Assembly: GCA_041485845.1 (NCBI GenBank)
Contig: JBGPKH010000223.1
Location: forward strand, 1 to 12,354
DNA from: OMOG01 sp041485845
GTDB taxonomy: Bacteria; Acidobacteriota; Terriglobia; Bryobacterales; Bryobacteraceae
Reading direction: 5' to 3'
DNA: 12,354 nucleotides
This document shows positions 1 to 7,279 of the stretch, in pieces. Below the pieces are notes generated by a model, which saw only the letters and a program-made list of their open reading frames with translations, was not told the origin of the DNA and made no database searches. A program made the position numbers and the translations under genes. Within the stretch, counting starts at the first letter, position 1. Each line of letters starts with the position of its first letter.

Positions 1-1
1 G

Positions 2-589
2 AAGGAGGGCAAGCCGCTGTTCGCGGGGGATGGCTACGCGGGTATGAGCCAGTTGGCGCTGTGGTACATCGGGGGGCTGCTGAAGCACGCGCGGGCGCTG
101 TCGGCGATCATCGCGCCGACGACCAACAGCTACAAGCGGCTGGTGCCGGGGTACGAAGCGCCGGTGAACCTGGCGTATTCGCGGCGGAACCGGTCGGCGG
201 CGTGCCGGATCCCGATGTACTCGGCGAGTCCCAAGGCGAAGCGGGTGGAGTTCCGGCCGCCGGACCCGTCGGCGAATCCGTACCTGGCGTTCGCGGCGAT
301 GCTGATGGCGGGGCTGGACGGGGTGCTCAACAAGCTGAATCCGGGCGAGCCTTTGGACAAGGACATATACGACCTGTCGCCGGAGGAGATGAAGAGCGTG
401 CCCTCGATGCCGGGGTCGCTGGACGAAGCGCTGAGCTGTCTGGAAGACGATCACGCGTTCCTGATGCGGGGGGACGTGTTCACCGAAGAGCTGATCGAGA
501 CGTTCATCGATTACAAGCGGAAGAACGAGGCGGAGGCGGTGAGGTTGCGGCCGCACCCGTACGAGTTCGCGCTGTACTACGACATTTAG
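2..589 (+). CDS. glnA: Type I glutamine synthetase, C-terminal part (5' end outside window)
   Basis: Glutamine synthetase makes glutamine from glutamate, ammonia and ATP in the cytoplasm and is the main entry point for ammonium assimilation. The reading frame is open from base 2, so the gene starts outside the window and only about the last 195 residues are present. Visible signatures are the KPLFAGDGYAGMS stretch, the active-site flap NSYKRLVPGYEAP, the substrate-binding block NRSAACRIP, and the typical GSI ending with HPYEFALYYDI. The segment DIYDLSPEE matches the adenylylation loop of GSI-beta enzymes; its Tyr is encoded at 368-370. Regulation by a GlnE-type adenylyltransferase is therefore possible, but this is an inference from the motif. 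A GC-rich hairpin follows the stop codon, and the next genes converge on it from the other strand. I am very sure of the family. Confidence 0.97.
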   Translation, partial: KEGKPLFAGDGYAGMSQLALWYIGGLLKHARALSAIIAPTTNSYKRLVPGYEAPVNLAYSRRNRSAACRIPMYSASPKAKRVEFRPPDPSANPYLAFAAMLMAGLDGVLNKLNPGEPLDKDIYDLSPEEMKSVPSMPGSLDEALSCLEDDHAFLMRGDVFTEELIETFIDYKRKNEAEAVRLRPHPYEFALYYDI

Positions 590-602
590 CTCTACTACTG
601 GA

Positions 603-623
603 GGCCGCCCCAACCCGGCGGCC
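603..623. terminator. GC-rich hairpin between convergent genes
   Basis: A perfect 7-bp inverted repeat, GGCCGCC and GGCGGCC, flanks a 7-base loop in the 56-bp gap between the glnA stop and the stop of the P-loop kinase on the other strand. The placement suits a bidirectional transcription end. There is no T-tract on either side, so it is not a canonical intrinsic terminator and may only be a stable 3' hairpin. Confidence 0.35.
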
Positions 624-645
624 GCCGGCAAGACCACCTGTCGGC

Positions 646-1083
646 TCAGCCCTTGAGGAAGCTGACCCGGGTGAAGCCCTCCTCGGGGGTGGGGGGAACG
701 AGCTTCAGCGCCATTTTCTCGAGAGCTTCCTCAGGCACCACCCGGCCGCGGCCGGCATTGCGTTCGCGGCACATCTCCAGGGAGACGTCGAAGAACACCG
801 CCTCGACCTCGCATCCGTACGACTTGCCGATGCCGATGTACGGCGCGCGCTCCTGTGGTGTGAGGTTGGTGGCGTCGACGAAAGTCACCGGCCGCCCGAT
901 GGCAAGGCGCTGGCGCAGCAGATAACGCAAAGTCAGGAATACACTTTCATGGATCGTCTGGTCGGTCTCGTCGTCCGCCAACAGCCTGCGGATCGTGTCC
1001 GAAGACAACCCGACGGCGCCCATCCGCTCCAGGTAGGTTGACTTGCCGGAACCGGGCAGCCCCACCAGGACTACAATCCGCAT
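646..1083 (-). CDS. Small P-loop kinase, polynucleotide-kinase-like (AAA_33 type)
   Basis: This predicted cytoplasmic protein of 145 residues is a P-loop NTPase. It opens directly with beta-strand 1 and the Walker A motif, MRIVVLVGLPGSGKST. A central VTFVDATNLTPQERAPYI segment follows, which is the characteristic Walker B-like region of the T4 polynucleotide kinase/AAA_33 group. An Arg-rich lid (MCRERNAGRGRVVPEE) and a short C-terminus complete the domain. Members of this group phosphorylate nucleic acid ends or small molecules; the substrate here cannot be told. I chose the ATG at 1083 because it precedes the first beta-strand; a GTG at 1119 would add 12 Pro-rich residues. Neither start has a clear Shine-Dalgarno sequence. 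The gene lies just downstream of the H1-like gene on the same strand, so co-transcription is likely. Confidence 0.85.
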   Translation of the reverse strand: MRIVVLVGLPGSGKSTYLERMGAVGLSSDTIRRLLADDETDQTIHESVFLTLRYLLRQRLAIGRPVTFVDATNLTPQERAPYIGIGKSYGCEVEAVFFDVSLEMCRERNAGRGRVVPEEALEKMALKLVPPTPEEGFTRVSFLKG

Positions 1084-1131
1084 GGGATGTGGTGCCGGCG
1101 GTGAGACCACTACCGGCACCGTGCCTGCCTG

Positions 1132-1398
1132 CTAGCTGCTGGCCTCGCCGCCGCCATCGGTGCCGGGCCCGGGGGGCGGGGTGGGCGGAATCGCCGCGGG
1201 CGTCGAAGCGGGGGCCGGCGCCGTTTTCTTCGGGGCTGGCTTCTTCGCTGCCTTCTTGGGGGCCGCCTTCTTGGGGGCTGCCTTCTTGGGGGCCGCCTTC
1301 TTCGCGACCTTCTTTGCCGCGGGCTTTGCGGCCTTCTTCGCGGCCTTCTTTACGGCCTTCTTCGCTGCTTTCTTTGCGGGCTTCTTCTTAGTCGCCAT
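1132..1398 (-). CDS. Lys/Ala-rich histone H1-like DNA-binding protein
   Basis: This 88-residue protein starts MATKKKPAKKAAKKAVKKAA and consists of Lys-Lys-Ala-Ala and Ala-Ala-Pro-Lys-Lys repeats up to about residue 60. A Pro/Gly/Ser tail that ends with acidic residues follows. There is no globular domain. The composition matches bacterial histone H1-like proteins and the C-terminal tail of eukaryotic H1, which bind DNA non-specifically and compact the nucleoid. A nucleoid role is inferred from composition alone. The ATG at 1398 has a GAGGA about 9 bases upstream. The ORF is a strong strand call because the opposite frame is only Ala/Phe/Gly low complexity. The P-loop kinase gene follows closely. 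Such repeats change length easily by slippage, so homologues should differ in length. Confidence 0.8.
   Translation of the reverse strand: MATKKKPAKKAAKKAVKKAAKKAAKPAAKKVAKKAAPKKAAPKKAAPKKAAKKPAPKKTAPAPASTPAAIPPTPPPGPGTDGGGEASS
1251..1295. repeat. Three tandem 15-bp units inside the H1-like gene
   Basis: The unit CCTTCTTGGGGGCYG occurs three times with a period of exactly 15 bases, varying only at one C/T position. A fourth, diverged unit follows at 1296. On the coding (minus) strand each unit encodes the five-residue repeat Ala-Ala-Pro-Lys-Lys. Confidence 0.85.
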
Positions 1399-1442
1399 TT
1401 TTAAGTGTCCTCGAGTTCGAATGTCCCTAGGAGAGTCACATC

Positions 1443-1471
1443 ATCTTACAACGAATTTTTCGATTTACCAA
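1443..1471 (-). promoter_or_regulatory. Possible sigma-70 promoter of the H1-like gene
   Basis: On the minus strand TTGGTA (1471-1466) and TAAGAT (1448-1443) are separated by 17 bases. Each hexamer matches the consensus at four of six positions. The pair lies 45 bases or more before the H1-like ATG in a short AT-rich gap, which is unusual in this GC-rich window. This is prediction by eye only. Confidence 0.35.
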
Positions 1472-2402
1472 TGATGTTCTTTGGCGATTGCGCCAGAGCG
1501 CGATTTGCCGGACAATTGCAGCCGCCAGGTGCCGCATCCGTGGGTCGCAGCGGTCAGGATCCGATCGTCATGGTGGTACCCCAGGCCCGTGATCATGGCG
1601 TTCGGCGGGGTGGCCGGCAGATCCACCCAATGCCGGAGGTCCTCGTCACCCAAACGCCGCGGTCATTGCCCACGAACAGACGGTAGGCCTCCCGCGTTTC
1701 GAAGGCCGCGGCGGGGTAGGCCACGTCCGCGCACCGGAATCTCAGGTCTGGACAGGCCCCCCGGCCAGGTTTCGCCGCCGTCGCGGCTGCGGAAGATTCT
1801 GCCGTTGGTGGCGCTCACCAGATTGTCGCCACGATCTTTTCGGCGGACTTGGGGTGTGTCCGGATCTGGGACACGAGGCGGCAATCGCGGGGCCATCGAT
1901 CGCACCCCAGTTGGAACCGCCGTCGTCCGGGCAAAAGACGTGTGCGATGCCCTCGGCTTCGCCGGAACCGGGGTGGTCTCCCGGCTGCTCCCGCGCTTCC
2001 ACCGCAGCCCCGCGGCTATGAGATGGCGCGCGGATCGCCGGCGTGCAGAGCGAGCGCGCCGATATGGGGGTTGGCGGTTTTGGGCCGGGTTGTCTCCCAG
2101 TTCCTGCCGCCGCCGGCGCTGCGCCACGCGCAACCGGCCGCGGCTCCGGCCAGGAGGATGTCAGGGTCGGTGGAGTGGACGGCCAGTGAGGTCACCCGAC
2201 CGCCCACATTGAAAGGGCCGAAAGGGCCGGCACAATCCCAGGTGGCGGCGTTCTGGGGCCGCAGCGCCGCAGCGCGGTCGAGCCAGACCTTCTCGAGGGC
2301 TGCGGGGCTGGCGTCGCGGAGAGGCCAGCAGGTTCGTTCGGCGAGCCAAACGGCACGCTCCTTGTGGAAGGAGAGATCGGAGTGCTGCGGCGGCTGGATG
2401 CT
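1465..2402 (-). pseudogene. Frameshifted BNR/Asp-box (sialidase-like propeller) gene
   Basis: No single frame is open here, but consecutive frames read as one repeat protein. From the 5' end: DLSFHKERAVWLAERTCW, then VTSLAVHSTDPDILLAGAAA and SAGGGRNWE; after a stop near 2016 a second frame gives CPDDGGSNWGAID; a third gives QIRTHPKSAEKIVAT; a fourth gives NGRIFRSRDGGETW; a fifth gives VAYPAAAFETREAYRLFVGN; and the last gives EDLRHWVDLPATPPNAMITG and ends at 1465. Three Asp-box-like motifs (SxDGGxTW type) mark it as a sialidase/VPS10-like beta-propeller of the kind common in Acidobacteriota extracellular proteins. At least five frameshifts are needed. The flanking genes are clean, so this looks like real decay rather than poor sequence. 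It follows the glycosyltransferase stop directly, so it was probably the third gene of that operon. Its original function is unknown. Confidence 0.75.
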
Positions 2403-3281
2403 TCACCATTTCATCCCGAATCTCTCAAAGTACCAGTCGTCACTGCGCACGCGCCGCTTCAGCATGTCGGGCCGGTGCGCGGAGATGCCCCGCTCCACCA
2501 GCAGGGCCAGCGCCTCGCCGAATGCTTCATAGTGGCGCAGCGCGCTCACCACCTTACCCAGCCGATTGGGGGTCAAGTGGGCGAAAGCCAGCCGCAAGCG
2601 GTTGTGCAGATAGGGCCCCCAACCGATCGGATAGGGAGACTTCTTGCGAAACTGGTGCCGGACCAGCACCTCGGGCACGATCATGAGGTCATATCCGAAC
2701 AACCAGAAGCGTACGCATCCTTCGTTGTCCACACCGCCGCGCAGCAGCATGCCCTCGTCCCATCCGCCGGTGGCTTCGAACACCTCGCGCCGCATCGCCA
2801 GACAGCAACCCGGCAGGATGGGGACCGCCAACGGGCGGTCGTCGCGCTTGGCCAGCCAGCGGGCGTCGAGGTCGGGGCCGGTCAGCCGCAAACCGTACCC
2901 TTTGTAGGAACTGCGCTGGATACCGGTCACCGCGGGGGCGGCTCCGCCGATCTTGGGGTCCTCGAGAATCTCCGCCAGAGGGCGCCACCACAGGGGCTCC
3001 ACGCGGATGTGGGCGTCGGCGAAAACCACGATCCCGCCGCGCGACTGGCGCGCGCCCCAGTTGCGCGCCCGCGCCACTCCCAGGTTCTTCCCGCGCTTCA
3101 ACTTCACCCGCCCGCGGCGCCGGGAGAGGTGGTCGGCCGAGCGGTCGGTGGAACCGTCGTCGACCACCACAATCTCCCCGCCATCGGGCAGCGTGTCCTC
3201 GAGGTTCTCGACAGTGCGCCGCAACTCCGCGCCCTCGTTGCGGCTGATCACCACCACGCTCAGACGCCGGTTGCCGGTCAA
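2403..3281 (-). CDS. Family 2 glycosyltransferase (GT-A fold)
   Basis: This enzyme of 292 residues is predicted to transfer a sugar from a nucleotide-sugar donor; donor and acceptor are unknown. The GT-A nucleotide-binding half is clear: LSVVVISRNEG at residues 7-17, IVVVDDGSTDRS around 37-48, and NLGVARARNWGA around 66-77. The metal-site position reads FADAH (87-91) rather than a plain DxD. Further on are the PGCCLAMRREVFEATGGWDE acceptor-side motif and a basic C-terminus ending FERFGMKW. I set the start at the TTG at 3281. A GGAGGAG lies 8 bases upstream, and its TTGA overlaps the TGA of the kinase gene, which indicates translational coupling. The frame stays open 101 codons further upstream, but that part is a low-complexity shadow of the kinase C-terminus. 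There are no membrane segments. Confidence 0.88.
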   Translation of the reverse strand: MTGNRRLSVVVISRNEGAELRRTVENLEDTLPDGGEIVVVDDGSTDRSADHLSRRRGRVKLKRGKNLGVARARNWGARQSRGGIVVFADAHIRVEPLWWRPLAEILEDPKIGGAAPAVTGIQRSSYKGYGLRLTGPDLDARWLAKRDDRPLAVPILPGCCLAMRREVFEATGGWDEGMLLRGGVDNEGCVRFWLFGYDLMIVPEVLVRHQFRKKSPYPIGWGPYLHNRLRLAFAHLTPNRLGKVVSALRHYEAFGEALALLVERGISAHRPDMLKRRVRSDDWYFERFGMKW

Positions 3282-6169
3282 CGCGGCTTCTCCTCCAGCC
3301 AGATGTTCCCGGTCAATTCGCCGAACGCCAGCATCATGCGGCCCGGCGCCACCGAAAGCCCGATCATTTTGGCGCCGCCGGGGCTGCGCTTTAACGACCG
3401 GCGCGCGGAATGAAAATGGGCCACCGCGAAGGCCTCTCCGACGGGATGCCGCGTGGAGGGGTCCAGTTTCCGCGCCCAGACGCAGCGGAATCCGTCGCGC
3501 TCCGACAGGAAGTACAGGAGGCTGCCGCCGGGCGACCAGACCGGGTCGCGCTCCTCGGATTGGCCGTCGCCAAGGGCGATCCAATCCGATTGCGGTACGG
3601 GGAGCTTGCCGTCGATGCGCGCGATCCAGATCTGCGTGGTGCCCAGCCGGGTCCGTATCTCATGAAAGGCGATCCATTTTTCGTCGGGAGAGAACCTGCC
3701 GCCGGAGAGTACGGTGTTGGCGGGCCGGGAGGCCAGTATGACGCTTTTCCGCTGGGTGGCATCCAACACCGTCAGGTCTTCGGACTCGATGGGCTCGTAG
3801 GCGATGCGCTTGCCGTCGAACGACATGCCCATGGGGCTGCCGCAACGATCGCACAGCTTGTCCACTTTCCCGCCGGAGCGCGGCACGGCGTAAATGCTGC
3901 CCGTCGGATCGCAATAGACCACCGTATTGCCGTCCCCCGAGACCAGGCTGATCGCCAGCCCGCTGGAGACCAGCGTGATTTCCTTTCCGCTGGAGAGATC
4001 GCGGGTATGGAGCCCCCACCGGCCCAATCGCCGGCTCACGAACGCCAGGATTCTTCCGTCGCGCGAGAGGGAGGGCGCTCCGACAAAGGACTCCTGCCCG
4101 GTGATCGTGCGAAACTCACCGTGAAGCTGGCCGCGTTCGGCGTCCAGAGGGGCCTCCCAAACCCCCACCTTCCACTCAAAGTTGGTGAACGCCATGCGGT
4201 CGCGGCCGCTTACCGGAGAGATGGAGGCCTGCAAATGGTAGCCCGGCCCTGAAGTGAGGGGGATCGCGGGTCCGCGAACTTCATCCCCGGGCGGCAGTTC
4301 GATCTCCCACAGGTTCCCCACGTCGCCCGACCCGGCCGCGTCCGCCGGTCCGGCGGCAAACAAGACACGGTTGCGCCCATCGGCGTTCCAGGCGAGCGGC
4401 AGGATGCGGATTTCCCATGCCGGCCGGACCAGCCCCTGCTTCCGGAATTGGGCAAGTGCGCCGGTCCTTCGGGCCGGACCTTTTTCGAGAGGGAGCACCC
4501 ACCAATCCATGGTCTCTTCCAGGTTGGCATCGGCATCGCGCCTTCCCAGCACCAGCAACGAATCGGCTTTGGGCGACCACACGGGATAGAGGGCGGCGGG
4601 CATCTCGGCGCCCACCTGTCGCGGCTGCCCGCCGCCGGCTTCGATGACGAACACGCGCGCCGAACCCGGCAGGTATCCGCCGAGCTCACGGCCTTCCCAG
4701 TAGGCGATCCATTTGCCGTCCGGGGAGAACTGCGGGTTGCGGCCGCCCGGCGCCAGCAGCACTTCTTCTCCGCCGAGGGCCGGCACCACGTATATGCCGC
4801 CACCGGCGCGGTCGGAGCGGTAGGCGACGCGCGTTCCATCGGGCGAGATGTGGGGATCGCTGTCGTCGGCATCGTCGCGGGTCAGTTGGATCGGCTCCCG
4901 CCCGCCGATCTGCTGGATCCAGATATCCAGATTGCCGCGGTTGCCACGGTCGGATGCGAAGGCCAGCAGGTTCCCGGCGCGGGAGAGCGCCGGAAACGCG
5001 CTCAGCCCCGCGTCCATCGTGACCCTGCGGAGAACCGGTGCGGAAACGATCTCGGGAGGCTTCCGCGCGATGGTCCAGAACACGCCGCCGGCGATGGCGG
5101 CCCCGGCCAGCGTGGCCAGCGGGATGGCCAACCAGCTTCGCCGGCGTGCGGACTCCGCGGCTGCGGGGTTGGCCAGATCCTGGAGCGCGTCTCCCAGCAG
5201 CAGCTTGATGTCGCCCATGTTCTGCCAGCGGTCGATGCGCTTCTTCCGCAGGCAGATCTCGATGATCCGCTCGAGCGCCGGCGGCAGCCCGGGCTTCAGC
5301 TCGTTGGCGGGACGCGGCTCTTTGCCCACTACCGCCGCCAGAGTGAGCAACTCCCCCTCTTCGTGGAAGGCCCTCTGCCCGGTGACCATTTCGTAGAGCA
5401 AGCAGCCGAACGAGAAGATGTCCGACCGCGCATCCACCTGTACGCCCTGAGCCTGTTCGGGGGACATGTAGGCGACGGTTCCGAAGACCTGGCCGGGTTT
5501 GGTCATGGTGGCGGTGGGATTCTGATCGCTCGCCGAGTCGACCGCCATGCGTTTGGCGAGCCCGAAATCGAGCACCTTGACCAGGCCGCGCTCGGTCACC
5601 ATCACGTTGCCGGGCTTCAGATCGCGGTGAACGATGCCGGCCTCATGGGCGGCGGCGAGGGCATCGGCGACTTGCGCGGCCATCCGCAGGGCTTCGCGCA
5701 ATTCGATGCCGTGGCTGCCGATCATGCGGGCGAGCGTCTGGCCGGCGATCCGTTCCATCACGATGAACTCGGTCGCGCCCTCGCGTCCGATCTCGTAAAC
5801 CGTGACGATGTTGGGATGATTCAGCGCGGAGGCCGCCTGCGCTTCCCGTGCGAGGGGGTTCGGCGCGCCGCTCTGGCGGTCGGGTGGCAGAACCTTGATG
5901 GCCACAACACGGTTGAGCCGTGAGTCCTGAGCTTCATAGACGCAGCCCATGCCGCCCGCGCCCAGCTTGGCGAGGATCTGGTAGTGACCCAAGCGGCTCC
6001 CGGTTTCGAGGGTTGCGGGCTGATCGGCGGCTAACAGTTCCTCCACCAATTGCCGTACGTCGAGGTCGGGGCAATGCCCATCCAGGTAACGTTTCCGCTC
6101 CTCCCCGCCTAGCGCCGAGGCGGCGAGGTAGATCCGGTTCGCCAGCCGCGATTGCGGACTGCTGCTCAT
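3278..6169 (-). CDS. Transmembrane Ser/Thr protein kinase with TolB/PD40-like beta-propeller
   Basis: This 963-residue PknB-type kinase phosphorylates proteins on Ser/Thr in the cytoplasm and probably senses signals outside. The kinase domain spans roughly residues 62-330: glycine loop LGAGGMG (69-75), AIK lysine at 92, alpha-C Glu at 109, HRDLKPGN with catalytic Asp at 183, DFG at 201-203 and SPE at 236-238. All key residues are present, so it should be active. A single hydrophobic segment around 346-366, preceded by ARRRS, anchors it in the membrane. The remaining ~590 residues form repeated blades such as PHISPDGTRVAYRSDR, PQFSPDGKWIAYWEG and RFSPDEKWIAFHE, typical of TolB/PD40 propellers. 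The ATG at 6169 has no clear Shine-Dalgarno; a TAGAAT lies 11 bases upstream (6186-6181) without a good -35. It is the first gene of the minus-strand run and is divergent from a methyltransferase 28 bases away. Confidence 0.95.
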   Translation of the reverse strand: MSSSPQSRLANRIYLAASALGGEERKRYLDGHCPDLDVRQLVEELLAADQPATLETGSRLGHYQILAKLGAGGMGCVYEAQDSRLNRVVAIKVLPPDRQSGAPNPLAREAQAASALNHPNIVTVYEIGREGATEFIVMERIAGQTLARMIGSHGIELREALRMAAQVADALAAAHEAGIVHRDLKPGNVMVTERGLVKVLDFGLAKRMAVDSASDQNPTATMTKPGQVFGTVAYMSPEQAQGVQVDARSDIFSFGCLLYEMVTGQRAFHEEGELLTLAAVVGKEPRPANELKPGLPPALERIIEICLRKKRIDRWQNMGDIKLLLGDALQDLANPAAAESARRRSWLAIPLATLAGAAIAGGVFWTIARKPPEIVSAPVLRRVTMDAGLSAFPALSRAGNLLAFASDRGNRGNLDIWIQQIGGREPIQLTRDDADDSDPHISPDGTRVAYRSDRAGGGIYVVPALGGEEVLLAPGGRNPQFSPDGKWIAYWEGRELGGYLPGSARVFVIEAGGGQPRQVGAEMPAALYPVWSPKADSLLVLGRRDADANLEETMDWWVLPLEKGPARRTGALAQFRKQGLVRPAWEIRILPLAWNADGRNRVLFAAGPADAAGSGDVGNLWEIELPPGDEVRGPAIPLTSGPGYHLQASISPVSGRDRMAFTNFEWKVGVWEAPLDAERGQLHGEFRTITGQESFVGAPSLSRDGRILAFVSRRLGRWGLHTRDLSSGKEITLVSSGLAISLVSGDGNTVVYCDPTGSIYAVPRSGGKVDKLCDRCGSPMGMSFDGKRIAYEPIESEDLTVLDATQRKSVILASRPANTVLSGGRFSPDEKWIAFHEIRTRLGTTQIWIARIDGKLPVPQSDWIALGDGQSEERDPVWSPGGSLLYFLSERDGFRCVWARKLDPSTRHPVGEAFAVAHFHSARRSLKRSPGGAKMIGLSVAPGRMMLAFGELTGNIWLEEKPR

Positions 6170-6197
6170 TTTGTCGTGTGATTCTAGCGTAGATTAA

Positions 6198-6746
6198 GTG
6201 GATGTGCCCCGCAACTGGAATGAGCACTATTCGAACCCCGCGAATCTCGATTTCACGCCCGCGCCGCTGATGGTGGAAGTAGCCGAACTAGTACCGCCTG
6301 GCCGCGCGCTGGATCTCGCCTGCGGGTATGGCCGCAACGCGCTGTACCTGGCGAGTCTCGGATGGCAGGTCACCGCGGTGGATTCGTCGGCGGTGGCCAT
6401 CGGGATACTCCGCGAACGCGCGAGCGGCTCGAGCGTGGATGCGAGGATCGCCGATCTGGAGGCCGGCGAGTTCCCCATCGCCTCAGGCGCCTTTGACCTG
6501 ATCTGCGATTTCTTTTATCTCCAGCGCGATCTCTTTCCGCGGATTCGGGAGGGGCTATGTGCGGGCGGGGTTTTCGCCGGCGCCATGCATCTGGTCGATG
6601 GGCTCCCTGGGCGAAATCCGGCCTTTCTTCTGAAGTCCGGTGAGTTGCGGGACGAATTCGCGGGTTGGAAGATTCTGTTTTATTCGGAGGGCCCGGAGGC
6701 GGGGCGTTCGCGGCCCGCGGCGCGAATCGTCGCGCGGAAGGCGTAG
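6198..6746 (+). CDS. Class I SAM-dependent methyltransferase
   Basis: This 182-residue protein transfers a methyl group from S-adenosylmethionine to an unknown substrate. After the N-terminal WNEHYSNP stretch, typical of small TehB-like methyltransferases, comes motif I, ALDLACGYGRNALYLA (about residues 37-52). It is followed by the acidic end of beta-2 in VTAVDSSAVAI (about 58-68), then ADLEAGEFPI and FDLICDFFYLQRD as motifs II and III. The length is near the family's lower end. The start is uncertain: I used the GTG at 6198, and a GTG two codons later is equally possible; neither has a Shine-Dalgarno. It diverges from the kinase gene with only 28 bases between starts, so control elements must overlap the coding ends. 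The closest functional name would be a TehB/UbiE-like methyltransferase, but the substrate is not determined. Confidence 0.88.
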   Translation: MDVPRNWNEHYSNPANLDFTPAPLMVEVAELVPPGRALDLACGYGRNALYLASLGWQVTAVDSSAVAIGILRERASGSSVDARIADLEAGEFPIASGAFDLICDFFYLQRDLFPRIREGLCAGGVFAGAMHLVDGLPGRNPAFLLKSGELRDEFAGWKILFYSEGPEAGRSRPAARIVARKA

Positions 6747-6907
6747 AGGGAGGCGTGCGATTTTCGGTAGTGGGTCAGTTAGAATTCCGGATGGCTTCCA
6801 GGGTCTCGTAAATCGTCTCGTGCATATCCCAGGACACGACCAATCACGCGCTTACCGAGGCCCGCTTATCCCGGAGCTGAAGAACGGCAATGCTATACTT
6901 CGTCCAG
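6747..6907. other. Intergenic stretch with possible antitoxin-like relic
   Basis: No intact gene is seen in these 161 bases, which mark the left edge of a less GC-rich zone. On the minus strand, 6843-6775 reads LVVSWDMHETIYETLEAIRNSN and then stops. This recalls the C-terminal end of Phd/YefM-type antitoxins, but an in-frame stop lies directly upstream. It is at most a short relic. Confidence 0.25.
6894..6899 (+). promoter_or_regulatory. Possible -10 box of the small hypothetical gene
   Basis: TATACT lies 8 bases before the ATG at 6908. No acceptable -35 hexamer is found 16-18 bases upstream. If the box is used, the transcript would start almost at the ATG, giving a leaderless or near-leaderless mRNA. 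This fits the missing Shine-Dalgarno sequence. Confidence 0.25.
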
Positions 6908-7279
6908 ATGTCAGCGATCACAATACAGCTTCCGGATGAACTGGTGGACCGGCTTCGCGGGCACGAAGGACACCTGCCCGAGATCCTGGAACTAGGGCTC
7001 CGGGAACTAAATGCCGAGACACAGCGGGGATTTCAAGGCGCCACAGAAGTTCTGGAATTCCTCGCCAGTCTTCCTAGCCCGCAGGAGATTTTGAGCCTCA
7101 AGCCTTCGCAGCGCCTTCAGCACCAGGTCTCCGAGTTGCTGGGGAAGAGCCTCGCTGGCACACTGACCGTTCAAGAGGAACAAGAGTGGGAGCGCTATGA
7201 GTTTCTAGAGCACCTCGTAAGGATGGCGAAGTCAAAGGCCTGCCTCAAGCTCGGCATCCACGACGAGCCCGATGCCTGA
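6908..7279 (+). CDS. Small hypothetical protein, upstream partner of an HNH gene
   Basis: This 123-residue protein starts MSAITIQLPDELVDRLRGHE. The start resembles the beta-strand/helix opening of ribbon-helix-helix-type antitoxins. A helical, Gln/Leu/Glu-rich body follows (SPQEILSLKPSQRLQHQVSE, TVQEEQEWERYEFLEHLVRMAKSKA) and it ends GIHDEPDA. I do not know a characterised function. The ATG at 6908 was preferred over an upstream ATG at 6890 that would add MLYFVQ, because the strand motif starts right after it. Its last 8 bases overlap the start of a short ORF that encodes the N-terminus of an HNH endonuclease. From family knowledge such small proteins are often found directly before HNH genes, so it may be a partner or control protein of that nuclease. 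Base composition is lower in GC than in the neighbouring core genes. Confidence 0.7.
   Translation: MSAITIQLPDELVDRLRGHEGHLPEILELGLRELNAETQRGFQGATEVLEFLASLPSPQEILSLKPSQRLQHQVSELLGKSLAGTLTVQEEQEWERYEFLEHLVRMAKSKACLKLGIHDEPDA

Noticed and set aside
61..1041. Long plus-strand frame of 326 codons through glnA and the P-loop gene
   Set aside because: It is out of frame with the clear glutamine synthetase and runs antisense to the P-loop kinase; its translation is Arg/Gly/Ala low complexity with no family signature.
1160..1474. Plus-strand Phe/Ala/Gly-rich frame resembling a membrane peptide
   Set aside because: It is the antisense reading of the Lys/Ala repeats of the H1-like gene (AAG/GCC read backwards give CTT/GGC), so hydrophobicity is an artefact.
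3282..3584. 101-codon N-terminal extension of the glycosyltransferase
   Set aside because: It overlaps the kinase C-terminus, is Arg/Pro-rich without domain similarity, and the TTG at 3281 has an excellent ribosome binding site.
4448..5923. 491-codon plus-strand frame opposite the kinase
   Set aside because: The kinase strand has every catalytic motif and propeller repeats; the antisense frame has only composition-driven Arg/Gly/Pro text.
6640..6939. Plus-strand 99-codon frame across the methyltransferase end and the intergenic gap
   Set aside because: It is out of frame with both neighbours and Arg/Gly-rich in its first half; no ribosome binding site or family likeness.
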